From Sphingomonadaceae bacterium (GTDB lineage Bacteria; Pseudomonadota; Alphaproteobacteria; Sphingomonadales; Sphingomonadaceae), in the NCBI GenBank assembly GCA_947442095.1, contig CANEVG010000154.1, forward strand, positions 1 through 7,981: a DNA stretch of 7,981 nucleotides, read 5' to 3'. The notes beneath the pieces were generated by a model that searched no databases, was not told the DNA's origin, and saw only the letters and a list, made by a program, of their open reading frames with translations. Positions within the stretch are counted from its first letter, which is position 1, and each line of letters starts with the position of its first letter. Below are positions 1-7,080 of this stretch, piece after piece. The position numbers and the translations under genes are program-made.

Positions 1-32
1 GAGCGATCACACAGCAGCCGGATTGCCGTCAT
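1..32 (-). CDS. 5' end of the next operon gene, cut by the window edge
   Basis: An ATG at 32-30 lies one base after the TGA of the STAS gene (36-34), in a TGA-A-ATG arrangement. It opens a frame that runs to the window edge without a stop, reading MTAIRLLCDR. This is the same tight spacing seen at the other junctions of the row, so a coupled downstream gene is plausible. No domain can be recognised in ten residues. From context, the gene most often found next to a SpoIIE phosphatase and a STAS antagonist is an RsbW-like anti-sigma kinase (HATPase_c), but that identity is inference only. No strong Shine-Dalgarno sequence is visible, so the start itself is not certain. Confidence 0.4.
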   Translation of the reverse strand, partial: MTAIRLLCDR

Positions 33-33
33 T

Positions 34-369
34 TCAGGGCATCACGGCCACCAGGGCCGCAGCCTGATCATCGTGGATCGTCACAACCTTATCAAAGCCT
101 GACATGGCAAAGACTTCTCGCACCGTTGGCTGCAGCCCGAACAGGACCACGACGCCTCGGTTCGCCTTGGCCAGCTTCGCCGCCATCAGCACCGCACGCA
201 ACCCAGCAGAGGAGACATAGGTCACCTGCATCAAATCCAAGAGGACGCGTCGGCCCAGGCGTACTTCAGCAGTCAGCTTACGCTCCGCCTCAGCGGCGGT
301 ACCAGTATCGATCCGACCGCTGACGCGGTGGATCAGCACCTCACCATGCTCTTCAGTGTTCACATCCAT
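34..369 (-). CDS. STAS-domain anti-sigma-factor antagonist (SpoIIAA/RsbV type)
   Basis: A 111-aa cytoplasmic protein that is almost entirely one STAS domain, the usual length for SpoIIAA/RsbV/BtrV-type antagonists. Key signature at residues 45-60: a DLMQVTYVSSAGLRAVL stretch, where Ser54 aligns with the phosphorylated serine of SpoIIAA (Ser53 takes the place of the Asp in the classic DSSG). In this family the unphosphorylated protein sequesters an anti-sigma kinase or drives another target; the kinase inactivates it and a PP2C phosphatase reactivates it. The phosphatase gene is directly upstream, and the ATG (369-367) shares one base with its TGA (TGATG). An AAGGA ribosome site (383-379) sits 9 bases before the start. 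The partner kinase is not in the window. Family assignment is firm; the target is unknown. Confidence 0.93.
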   Translation of the reverse strand: MDVNTEEHGEVLIHRVSGRIDTGTAAEAERKLTAEVRLGRRVLLDLMQVTYVSSAGLRAVLMAAKLAKANRGVVVLFGLQPTVREVFAMSGFDKVVTIHDDQAAALVAVMP

Positions 370-2408
370 CAGATCATTTCCTTCTCACGCGTTGGAGAAT
401 TGGGGATTGCCGCAACTCCGCGCCAATGCAGCGCAACCATGGTGATATCATCCGCCTGGGGCTCGGTCTGCGCGAAGACATCGACGCTGTGCGCCACCGC
501 CTCGACAAGGAGCGCGGGTTCGGAATGTACGGGGTCAGCGACGATGGCTGCAAGCCGCGCGTCGCCAAACATTGTCTCGCCGGGACCAACCGCTTCGGTC
601 ACTCCATCAGTAAACATCAACAAATGGTCACCCGCTTCCAACTGCAGACTCTGGTCGACAAAATCGATCCCATCCATCACGCCAAGAGCTATGCCGACCT
701 CTACCGGCAGTTCAGCCTCTCGTCCGCCCACGCAGCGACGGCGGGGCGCGTTATGGCCAGCATTGGCATAGGTCAGTACGCCGGTCCGACAATCCAATAC
801 CGCGACAATGGCGGTAGCGAACATCATGGTTGGGTTGTCCGCCGCCAGCATTTCATTGGCCTGCCCAAGCGCCTCGCTTGGCCTAGCGCCGCGGGTCATG
901 GCGGCCCGCAGTAGGCTGCGGGCCATTGCAATGAAGATGGCTGCGCTCACGCCCTTACCGGACGCATCGCCAATCATGAGCAGCAGGCGATTATCATCCA
1001 GCATGACCAGATCGCAGAAATCGCCGCCAACTTCCTTCGCCGGCGTCATCGCCGCATGCAGCTTGAAAAAGTCGTGCTCGGGATAGGTCGTGGGCAGGGA
1101 CGAAAGCTGAAGCCGGCGCGCCACGTCCAGTTCTTCCCGCATCCGGTTGAACTGTAGCCGTTCATCCAGCGCCTGGCGGACCAGAGCCAAGTCGCGCGTG
1201 CGTTCGGCCAGCAGTTCCGCCATGGCGCGGTGCTGCTGCACGACATGGCCAGACAGACGCGCAAAGGCCGGGCCGAGGGTTGCATCCTCCCCTTCCAGCA
1301 GGCCAAGGATCTCCTGCCGCGCCGGGCCTTCAAGCACAGCGGCCAGGCGCGAAATTTCCTGCGCGATCAGCACGCGTTCGCGCAGGCCCGCCAAGCGGTT
1401 CCCGGTCTGCAGGCGGTCCAAGGCCATCGTGTTGCTGCGGAGCGACTGCAGCGCGTCGCCGATTGCGCCAACTTCGTCACCGCGGCGGCCGACGGCGGCG
1501 GAGGCGAAGATGTCCCCGCGGGCCACGGCCTGCAGCGCCCGGGCCAGTTCGGTCAGAGGATCAAGCGCATCGCGGATCACGCCATAGAGGGCACTACAGG
1601 TGACGGTGGCTGCCACCACCAGCAGCGCGGAAGCCACCAGCAGCAGCAGCCGGCGGGACTTGATTGCAGCCGTGGCGTCGGCCAGCACCAATATCTCGCC
1701 GATTAGCGCGCCGGCCGAATTCACCGCCGGCGTAGGCTCCAGCCGGAAGATCCGGCCATCCATCTCAATCGTATCGCCCGATTGGAGAAAGGAGGCGCGG
1801 TCGCGCAGGGTCGCTGTACTCGCAAACTGCAGCGCTCCGTCCAGGTCGCGCAAAAGCAGATCGGCGCCGAGCTGCCGCGCGATCTGCCCAAGCACTTCTG
1901 ACGCCGGCACGCCGAGCGACAACAGATCGCCCTGCGCAAGACGCAGGCTGGCCACCAGCAGAACCTCACCTTCGGCCTTTTCGAAGCCGGAGGCCACCTG
2001 GCCCGGCACAAGGTCGCGCCGCAAGGCCGTGGCACCGCTGGCCATGGGGTCAGCCGCAGCCGGCACCGCGGCCAGAAGCTGCCCCTGCCCGCCGACCATA
2101 TCGAGGCGAACACTCGAACCCAGTGGTTCAAGCAAGGCCGCCAATCTCTGCCTGAGCGAGGTTTCATCCTGCCTGGCGCGCGCTGAGAGTAGCGCTTCAT
2201 CCGTCACGGCGGCGCGCAGGGATGCAACGAGGGGCGCGGCGGCGCGGTCCACCGCTTCGCGCAATGTGGCGAGTTGCAGGCTGGCACGCACGGTGGCGGA
2301 GCGATCCTCTGCATCGCGCAGCACCAGCCATGCCGGCGCCGCCACCGAAGTGGCCGCAAGCAACGTGGCAAGCCCGAACAGAAGCAGGATGCGGGAACGC
2401 AGCGACAT
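369..2408 (-). CDS. Membrane sensor-HAMP-SpoIIE (PP2C/RsbU-type) serine phosphatase
   Basis: A 679-aa inner-membrane receptor phosphatase. Layout: TM1 about residues 7-30; a periplasmic sensor of about 220 residues (31-250, Cache-like, not assigned further); TM2 about 252-275; HAMP about 276-330; a helical, probably coiled-coil linker about 385-435; SpoIIE catalytic domain about 440-660. Metal-binding PP2C motifs are intact: EVGGDFCDL (459-467, Asp463), IGDASGKGVSAA (479-490, Asp481), YANAGHNAP (547-555), LMFTDGVTEA (597-606, Asp601) and ADDITMVAL (652-660). Known members dephosphorylate a phosphoserine on a STAS antagonist, and the STAS gene follows with a one-base overlap, so it is the expected substrate. 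The ATG lies 3 bases after the stop of the binding-protein gene, with GGAGA (2424-2420) 11 bases before it. An active enzyme is expected; the ligand is unknown. Confidence 0.95.
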   Translation of the reverse strand: MSLRSRILLLFGLATLLAATSVAAPAWLVLRDAEDRSATVRASLQLATLREAVDRAAAPLVASLRAAVTDEALLSARARQDETSLRQRLAALLEPLGSSVRLDMVGGQGQLLAAVPAAADPMASGATALRRDLVPGQVASGFEKAEGEVLLVASLRLAQGDLLSLGVPASEVLGQIARQLGADLLLRDLDGALQFASTATLRDRASFLQSGDTIEMDGRIFRLEPTPAVNSAGALIGEILVLADATAAIKSRRLLLLVASALLVVAATVTCSALYGVIRDALDPLTELARALQAVARGDIFASAAVGRRGDEVGAIGDALQSLRSNTMALDRLQTGNRLAGLRERVLIAQEISRLAAVLEGPARQEILGLLEGEDATLGPAFARLSGHVVQQHRAMAELLAERTRDLALVRQALDERLQFNRMREELDVARRLQLSSLPTTYPEHDFFKLHAAMTPAKEVGGDFCDLVMLDDNRLLLMIGDASGKGVSAAIFIAMARSLLRAAMTRGARPSEALGQANEMLAADNPTMMFATAIVAVLDCRTGVLTYANAGHNAPRRRCVGGREAELPVEVGIALGVMDGIDFVDQSLQLEAGDHLLMFTDGVTEAVGPGETMFGDARLAAIVADPVHSEPALLVEAVAHSVDVFAQTEPQADDITMVALHWRGVAAIPNSPTREKEMI

Positions 2409-2411
2409 GGC

Positions 2412-3392
2412 TCAGACGGTCTCCGCAGTGCGCAGTAGCCCAACGGGCGGATAGAAATGCAGTTGGCGCGCACTCTCCATCCGAATGAGGTAGGACATGC
2501 GCGTGAGCGTCTCCACTGGAATGCTTTCCGGCGCACGGCCGTCGCGCAGAATCTGCGCTGCCTTGTACCCTGTGAAAGCGCCGACGCTGTAGTAGCGGCT
2601 GACCAGCCCGGCCAGCCCATCGGCAAAAAGCACGAAGCGCTCAGTTGCTGCGAAGATGGGTAGGCGGAGGACCAGCGCTTCACGCGTGAGCAAGGCGCGG
2701 TGGTTATTCAGGAAAGTGTCGGGCGGAATGTACAGCCAATCCACATCGGCCTGCCGCGCCCGCATGAGCGCAGCCGGAATCGAATCTGGGTCTGGCTGCC
2801 GCGCCGCATTCAGCGCCACCGGTAATTCCAGCAGATTGTCGCCCAGAAGCGCGCGCGCCTGCGCGACAACCGACCGCGAATTGCTTTCGTTCGGGTTGAA
2901 GATGGTTGCGACACGGGTGAAGGGGCGGTAACGCGCCATTGCGCGCATCTGCACCTCCACCGAAGCGATGTACTCGGTTCCAGTCACCGGGCGGCCAGGA
3001 TCGATGTTGGAGCGGATGAGGCGGTTGCCGACAGGATCGGTGACGATGTTGAAGACCACTGGTACGCCAGTGATATGCTTCGACGGGTCCACCGCATCCC
3101 ACGGCCCGAGCGCAGCCACGGCCAGGCCGGTGCCCCAGACATAGACCAGATCCGGCCGCACCTGCCTGACTTCTTGTACCAAGCCGGGCACCAGGCGCAT
3201 GTCCGTTGCGATGTCGCGCACAATCAGTTCCACCGGGATTCGCCGTGCAGCGAAATGGTCACGGAACCCGTCGCAGGCTTCCTCCCAGCCGCGGGTCAGA
3301 AGCATCATGATGCGGAAGGGGCGTGCCTGCGCAACTGCGGGAGTTGCCAGTAGGGATGCAGGCGCTGCCAGAATGTGTCGCCGTTGCAGCAT
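2412..3392 (-). CDS. Periplasmic substrate-binding protein, ABC_sub_bind (PF04392-like) family
   Basis: A protein of 326 aa from ATG 3392 (327 aa from GTG 3395). The first 24 or so residues are an export signal with a twin-arginine-like LQRRHILA and a likely cleavage after AVAQA. The mature part shows the two-lobe layout of the ABC_sub_bind family: a PDLVYVWGTG stretch, PVVFNIVTDPVGNRLI, TGTEY, IFNPNESNS, IPPDTFLNNHRALLTREAL, then the GLAGLVSRYYSVGAFTGYKAA signature and a C-terminal PESIPVETL segment. Relatives bind amino acids or other small organic solutes for ABC importers, but no permease or ATPase is present here. It sits between an MFS-sensor fusion and a receptor phosphatase, so a role as a ligand-presenting sensor subunit is inferred. 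Start: the ATG gives a TGATG junction and 7 bases from a G8 tract; the in-frame GTG just upstream gives a GTGA overlap instead. Confidence 0.9.
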   Translation of the reverse strand: MLQRRHILAAPASLLATPAVAQARPFRIMMLLTRGWEEACDGFRDHFAARRIPVELIVRDIATDMRLVPGLVQEVRQVRPDLVYVWGTGLAVAALGPWDAVDPSKHITGVPVVFNIVTDPVGNRLIRSNIDPGRPVTGTEYIASVEVQMRAMARYRPFTRVATIFNPNESNSRSVVAQARALLGDNLLELPVALNAARQPDPDSIPAALMRARQADVDWLYIPPDTFLNNHRALLTREALVLRLPIFAATERFVLFADGLAGLVSRYYSVGAFTGYKAAQILRDGRAPESIPVETLTRMSYLIRMESARQLHFYPPVGLLRTAETV

Positions 3393-5422
3393 CACGCCGC
3401 CCCCCCCGGCCGGCGCGCTTGAACGGCTAGCGACAGCGCATAGCCGATGGCGGTCGCAAGCGAGATCACCCCGAGCGCCAGCATTGTCTGCTGACCCGAG
3501 CCGAGGGCGAGCAGCGCTGCTGCCGCGGGCGGGCCAATGACGCTGCCGAATCTTTCACCCAGACGCAGGAAGCTGAGCATTGCGGCGGAGTTTGGCGCGC
3601 CGCGTACCAGGCTCAGGCCGGGGATAATGGCCAGCATGGGCGCCGCGGCCAACCCCTGTGCCAGGCCAGTTCCGATGATCGCGATGGGCAACGCCATGTC
3701 CCGGTCCAGCCACAGCGGCAGCAGCAGCGCAAAGCCGTTGATCACGCCGGCCAGCGCGATGATCAAGCCGCCGCGCCCGGTTCGATCCGTCAGCCAGGCG
3801 CCAACCACGATCGCTGGTAGCATGCACAACCCATACAGCATGATATTGCGGCCGATCGCCGCCTGGCTCAGCCCAAGTTCACGAAGTTCCAGCGGCGCCA
3901 GGAAGAAGATGAAGCCACCAAGAAGCACCTTTGCAGGGATCGCAGCAAACAGCACCAGCAGGGCGAAGCGCGGTTCCGAGAAGGCGGCGCGTGCGCTGCG
4001 CCACAGGCCCATCGGTTTCTGTTCACTGCCGCCGCCGGCAACAAAGTTGCGCAAGACGAGCAGAGTGGTGAGCACGACCAGCACCATCGAGAATGTCAGG
4101 GTCACGCGGAAGCCGACCCGGTCTGCCAGCACCGCACCGATGGCGGTACCGCAGACCGCGCCGGTCATCACCGCTGCCGTGAAGCCGCCCAGACTGCGTG
4201 CCACGCGGCCCTTTGGTGCTTCCTGCGCCAGATGCACCTGACAGGCGATGGTGACGATGGCGTAGCCGGCGCCGCAGATGCCCCGTGCAATTGCGAAGGT
4301 TGTGAGATCCGTAGCCAGCGCTGCGCCTATATGACCGAGCGCTGCCGGCACAAGCCCGATCAGCATCGCATCCCGCGGCCCGCGGCGTGCCACCACCGAG
4401 CCGCCAAAGGGCGTGAACAGCGCCACCGCCGCGACGAAGGCGACGATGGGTAGCGCCGCCCCAATGATGCCGCCCTGTCCGCCGGCCAGTTCCAGCGCAT
4501 AGATCGGGTTGAAGGAGGTTGAAAGTTGTTCAGCGAAGACGAACAGGAACAGCGGCAGACGACCCGAAGCCGCCCCCGTGCCAAGCCCATCCTGCACAGC
4601 GGTGACGCCAAAGCGCAGCCGTTGGCGAACGCCATCCAGCACCGTGGCAGCGCGCGATGGAGCACCGGTTTGCGTCGCCATCCAGCGTAACCTGTCAAAG
4701 CGGTCATTCATGCGGCGCACCAGAACATTCAGGTGGCGCACGACCCGCCCGGCTTCCGAGACGATGTTGTCCTGCGCACGCAGGGTCCAGTCGCCTGCTG
4801 CCAGCCGCGCCTGCAGCCGCGAGACCAATTCGACTGGCGCGGAAACAGTGCGGAACAGCGAGAAGCGCAGGAACTCCGACGTTGCCAGCAGCACCACCAG
4901 CAGCACGATCAGCACGTCCCAGCGCGTGTCGTTCAGCACGGTGTCGAGCCGCTCGCGGGAAATGCCGACATGCATCCAGCCGACGATGCGCCCGTCCTCC
5001 AGGATCGGCAGTGCGGCGTCGTAGCTGCCGCCAAGTTGGCGCATCACCGCCCCTCCCCGTTCGGGGGGCACGGTGCCCGCGGGAAGGCCGGAGAAGCTGG
5101 CCGCTCCGTCCCCGGCGCTGGCGATGCGCTGTCCCTCTGCATCGGCGAGCAGCACATAGGACAGGCCCTGCTGCGCGGTGAGCAAGCTGGCGAGATACTC
5201 ATCCAGCCCCGACAAGCCGCGGAAGGGCACGCCGAGTTCGACGGCGCGTTGCAGGGTGCGCGCGCCGATGCCGCCCACGACCGAAGCCTCGCGCTCCAGC
5301 TCCGGGCGCAGTTCCACCTCGAAGCTGCGCAGTGCGCTGTGAGAGACAAAGGCGACGGCCATGGTCAGCAGCAGCACGGCCACAACGACGACACGGGCAA
5401 TCAGGTGGCGTTCCGGCATCAT
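3392..5422 (-). CDS. Fusion of periplasmic sensor, HAMP-like linker and MFS transporter
   Basis: A 676-aa protein, about 270 residues longer than a plain MFS carrier. Layout: TM1 about 8-28; a periplasmic Cache-like domain about 30-167 with a SYVLLADAEGQRIAS strand region (88-102) and YDAALPILEDGRIVGWMHVG (134-153); TM2 about 168-188; a HAMP-like segment about 189-245; then about 12 hydrophobic helices from 288 to 670. MFS motif A appears twice, as GGSVVARRGPRDAM (340-353) and GAWLTDRTGRGG (541-552), one per half, which supports a complete MFS core. The sensor-TM-HAMP front is normal for kinases and phosphatases, not for carriers. It may be a transceptor or a signal-gated transporter; this is inference. 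The start is ATG-ATG with GGAG upstream, 20 bases after the preceding stop. Its stop overlaps the binding-protein start, and a G8 tract lies just before the stop. Confidence 0.9.
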   Translation of the reverse strand: MMPERHLIARVVVVAVLLLTMAVAFVSHSALRSFEVELRPELEREASVVGGIGARTLQRAVELGVPFRGLSGLDEYLASLLTAQQGLSYVLLADAEGQRIASAGDGAASFSGLPAGTVPPERGGAVMRQLGGSYDAALPILEDGRIVGWMHVGISRERLDTVLNDTRWDVLIVLLVVLLATSEFLRFSLFRTVSAPVELVSRLQARLAAGDWTLRAQDNIVSEAGRVVRHLNVLVRRMNDRFDRLRWMATQTGAPSRAATVLDGVRQRLRFGVTAVQDGLGTGAASGRLPLFLFVFAEQLSTSFNPIYALELAGGQGGIIGAALPIVAFVAAVALFTPFGGSVVARRGPRDAMLIGLVPAALGHIGAALATDLTTFAIARGICGAGYAIVTIACQVHLAQEAPKGRVARSLGGFTAAVMTGAVCGTAIGAVLADRVGFRVTLTFSMVLVVLTTLLVLRNFVAGGGSEQKPMGLWRSARAAFSEPRFALLVLFAAIPAKVLLGGFIFFLAPLELRELGLSQAAIGRNIMLYGLCMLPAIVVGAWLTDRTGRGGLIIALAGVINGFALLLPLWLDRDMALPIAIIGTGLAQGLAAAPMLAIIPGLSLVRGAPNSAAMLSFLRLGERFGSVIGPPAAAALLALGSGQQTMLALGVISLATAIGYALSLAVQARRPGGAA
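3400..3407 (-). repeat. G8 homopolymer at the MFS-fusion/binding-protein junction
   Basis: Eight consecutive C on the plus strand, which is G8 in the coding sense, within the last codons of the MFS fusion. It lies 7 bases before ATG 3392 (4 before GTG 3395), so it may also be the purine-rich ribosome site of the binding-protein gene. A tract of this length can slip during replication or sequencing. A slip would change the MFS stop and hence the coupling of the two genes. Confidence 0.5.
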
Positions 5423-5442
5423 GGTGCGGCGTTCTCCATGGG

Positions 5443-6198
5443 TTACGGCGCCGAAGCGGGCAATTGGGACGCGATGAGTTCAAGCTGCGCTTCCGCTTCG
5501 CCCAGCAGCACATCGGTATCGGCAATCGCGGCCTGCAAACCGGCGGTGAGCTCGAGGCGCGGCGCGCCTGGCTGCATCGCCCCTTCCATCGCCGCGAACC
5601 AGCGGCGCGTTTGCCGCGTGACCAGATGCAGGGTCAGCGCGCCGACGGGAACGCAAATGCCGACTGCAAGCATGATGGACTGAACCATCGCGAGCATCGA
5701 TGCCCCCAGTCGTTCATCGACCGCCGTGCGTTCGTAGCGCAGCAGGATGGCGCCCTCAGGCACGCCATAGCCGTTGATGATCGGCGTGCCGATGCCGTAG
5801 TGCGGGCCGTCGCGGAAGCGCCAAGGTGCCGCCAGCCCCAACGCCGCCAGCTGCTCCTGTCGCAGCGAGCGTCCAATATTCTGCCGATCCGTATCGAACA
5901 GTACGAGGTTGCCGGCATCGGAAATGGTGAGGCCGGCGATCAGTTTCTCCGCCTCGCGCGAGCGTTCCAGCAGCGCCTGCGCACCCGGCACACCGCCCAG
6001 CTGCACGCCAAGCGCCAGGCTGTTTTCCACCGTGCTGCCCAGTTCGCCAGAAAAGATCTCAAGCACGCGCGCCTGCTGGTCCAGCAGGATCCGCTCGAAC
6101 TTCAGGTAATTCAGCCCCGCCACCAGACCGCAGCCTAGCAACAGCATGGTCGCCAACAAGCCAGTCAGGCGGGTTGCGAAGGAGAGTTCCCTGCTCAT
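5443..6198 (-). CDS. Two-pass membrane protein with periplasmic sensor-like domain and no output domain
   Basis: A protein of 251 aa starting MSRELSFATR. TM1 is about residues 11-33; a periplasmic domain spans about 34-166; TM2 about 167-192; the last 59 residues are cytoplasmic and partly helical (about 217-245), with no catalytic domain. The periplasmic part resembles that of the following MFS fusion: NSLALGVQLGGVPG here against RAVELGVPFRGLSG there, followed in both by a strand ending in DAxG. It therefore looks like a receptor without its own output, which may work with the MFS fusion or the phosphatase (inference). The frame is open much further upstream (to 6447), but the real start is the ATG at 6198: it has AGGAG 8 bases before it and makes an ATGA overlap with the formyltransferase stop, and the upstream extension is Arg/Ala-rich shadow sequence. 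No specific family name can be given. Confidence 0.85.
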   Translation of the reverse strand: MSRELSFATRLTGLLATMLLLGCGLVAGLNYLKFERILLDQQARVLEIFSGELGSTVENSLALGVQLGGVPGAQALLERSREAEKLIAGLTISDAGNLVLFDTDRQNIGRSLRQEQLAALGLAAPWRFRDGPHYGIGTPIINGYGVPEGAILLRYERTAVDERLGASMLAMVQSIMLAVGICVPVGALTLHLVTRQTRRWFAAMEGAMQPGAPRLELTAGLQAAIADTDVLLGEAEAQLELIASQLPASAP

Positions 6199-6989
6199 GC
6201 CGCGCGCTCCTGCGGCGCGGCAGATTGGCAGAACACCGGCGCAAATGCGTCCCCCAGGACCTGCGCGTAATCCCGCGCGTTGGCGATCGGCACTGGCAGG
6301 GCCGCGAAATCCGCCGCAGTGGGGAAGCGGAAATAGGCGCCGCCCTCCTGCTGCGGCACGCTGGCCGGTTGTTCGCCGTGCGCCAGCGCAGTGGCGGCAC
6401 CTACCGCGATGGCAAGGCCGCCGCGATACAACCCGGCAGTGTGCCACATCAGAGACCGCGAGGGCTCGAAGGGGATGTGCGCCATGCCAAGGATTGCGCC
6501 CGTGTCGATACCCTTGTCCACCATGTGGACGGTGCAGCCCAACTCACGCTCGCCCCGCAGCACCTGCCAGAAGGGCGCAAACAGGCCCCGATAACTGGGC
6601 AGAGCACCAGGATGGACATTGATGATGCCGAGCGGCACCGCATCGATCACGCGCTGGGGAAAGATCAGGCTAAAGCGCGCGGAGATGACGATGTCCGGCC
6701 GGGAATCCAGCAGAACTGAAGCGCCACCATCCGCTCGCATATCATACAAAGGCACCCATTCGTCAGGATGCGGCAGGCCCAGCGTCGGTGGCTCCATAGC
6801 TGCCAGCGTGTCGATGGCGACGTCACGTTCCAGCAGCTTCATCTGCCGCAGAGCAGGAACGTCATCCTCCGCCTGCCTGGTTTTAACGCTGCAGAAGAAG
6901 CGAAGATCCGCAAATCCAAGCTGGGAGGCCAAATGGCGTGCAGCGAGAAGGCCGTAGATGTCGCGCTTCACACAGATCGCGATCCTCAC
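6195..6989 (-). CDS. Formyltransferase-family protein (GART/Fmt N-terminal fold)
   Basis: A 264-aa cytoplasmic protein with the Formyl_trans_N (PF00551) core. The active-site signature is present: GIINVHPGALPSYRG (121-135) supplies Asn124 and His126, and VDKGIDTGAILG (157-168) supplies Asp162, matching the Asn-His-Asp catalytic set of GART and Fmt enzymes. Such enzymes move a formyl group from 10-formyltetrahydrofolate to an amine. It is shorter than methionyl-tRNA formyltransferase (about 310 aa) and I see no C-terminal Fmt domain, so the acceptor is probably another amine (a sugar, amino acid or unknown small molecule). The GTG start (6989-6987) is the first standard start after an in-frame TAG and gives the family-like MRIAICVKRD; the ribosome site is weak. 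It is the first gene of the row and overlaps the next by 4 bases (ATGA). How it relates to the signalling genes is unknown. Confidence 0.9.
   Translation of the reverse strand: MRIAICVKRDIYGLLAARHLASQLGFADLRFFCSVKTRQAEDDVPALRQMKLLERDVAIDTLAAMEPPTLGLPHPDEWVPLYDMRADGGASVLLDSRPDIVISARFSLIFPQRVIDAVPLGIINVHPGALPSYRGLFAPFWQVLRGERELGCTVHMVDKGIDTGAILGMAHIPFEPSRSLMWHTAGLYRGGLAIAVGAATALAHGEQPASVPQQEGGAYFRFPTAADFAALPVPIANARDYAQVLGDAFAPVFCQSAAPQERAA
6207..6211 (-). promoter_or_regulatory. Shine-Dalgarno site that fixes the start of the 251-aa sensor protein
   Basis: AGGAG on the minus strand, 8 bases before the ATG at 6198 and inside the 3' end of the formyltransferase gene. It is the best ribosome site in the row and supports the 6198 start over the longer open frame. 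Confidence 0.7.
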
Positions 6990-7008
6990 GAACGCATCTC
7001 TGAAGACA

Positions 7009-7020
7009 GTGCATATGCAC
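7009..7020. promoter_or_regulatory. Perfect 12-bp palindrome upstream of the operon, candidate operator
   Basis: GTGCATATGCAC is a perfect palindrome with no spacer, ending 19 bases before the GTG start of the first gene, between that start and the candidate -10. This is the size and position of a dimeric repressor site, but no regulator gene is present and no family can be named. Confidence 0.35.
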
Positions 7021-7030
7021 GAAACCCGCA

Positions 7031-7051
7031 GCCTAATGATGGTTGCCTAAT
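7031..7051 (+). repeat. Direct repeat GCCTAAT, two copies 14 bp apart
   Basis: GCCTAAT occurs at 7031-7037 and 7045-7051 in the AT-rich leader before the operon. Spaced direct repeats of this sort can bind activators in tandem, but with seven bases chance is possible. Confidence 0.25.
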
Positions 7052-7080
7052 CACCAAACTTCGACCTCAAATATTCGACA

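Noticed and set aside
1600..2454. Long plus-strand open frame of 284 codons
   Set aside because: It lies antisense to the SpoIIE gene, is Ser/Arg/Ala-rich with no domain, and follows the codon-position pattern of the opposite strand; it is a GC-rich shadow.
4733..6138. Long plus-strand open frames opposite the MFS fusion and the 251-aa gene
   Set aside because: They are His/Gln/Arg-rich shadows of well-supported minus-strand genes, with no recognisable motif.
6199..6447. N-terminal extension of the 251-aa protein by 83 codons
   Set aside because: It would overlap the conserved formyltransferase reading frame, is Arg/Cys/Gly-rich, and the AGGAG site with the ATGA overlap supports the 6198 start.
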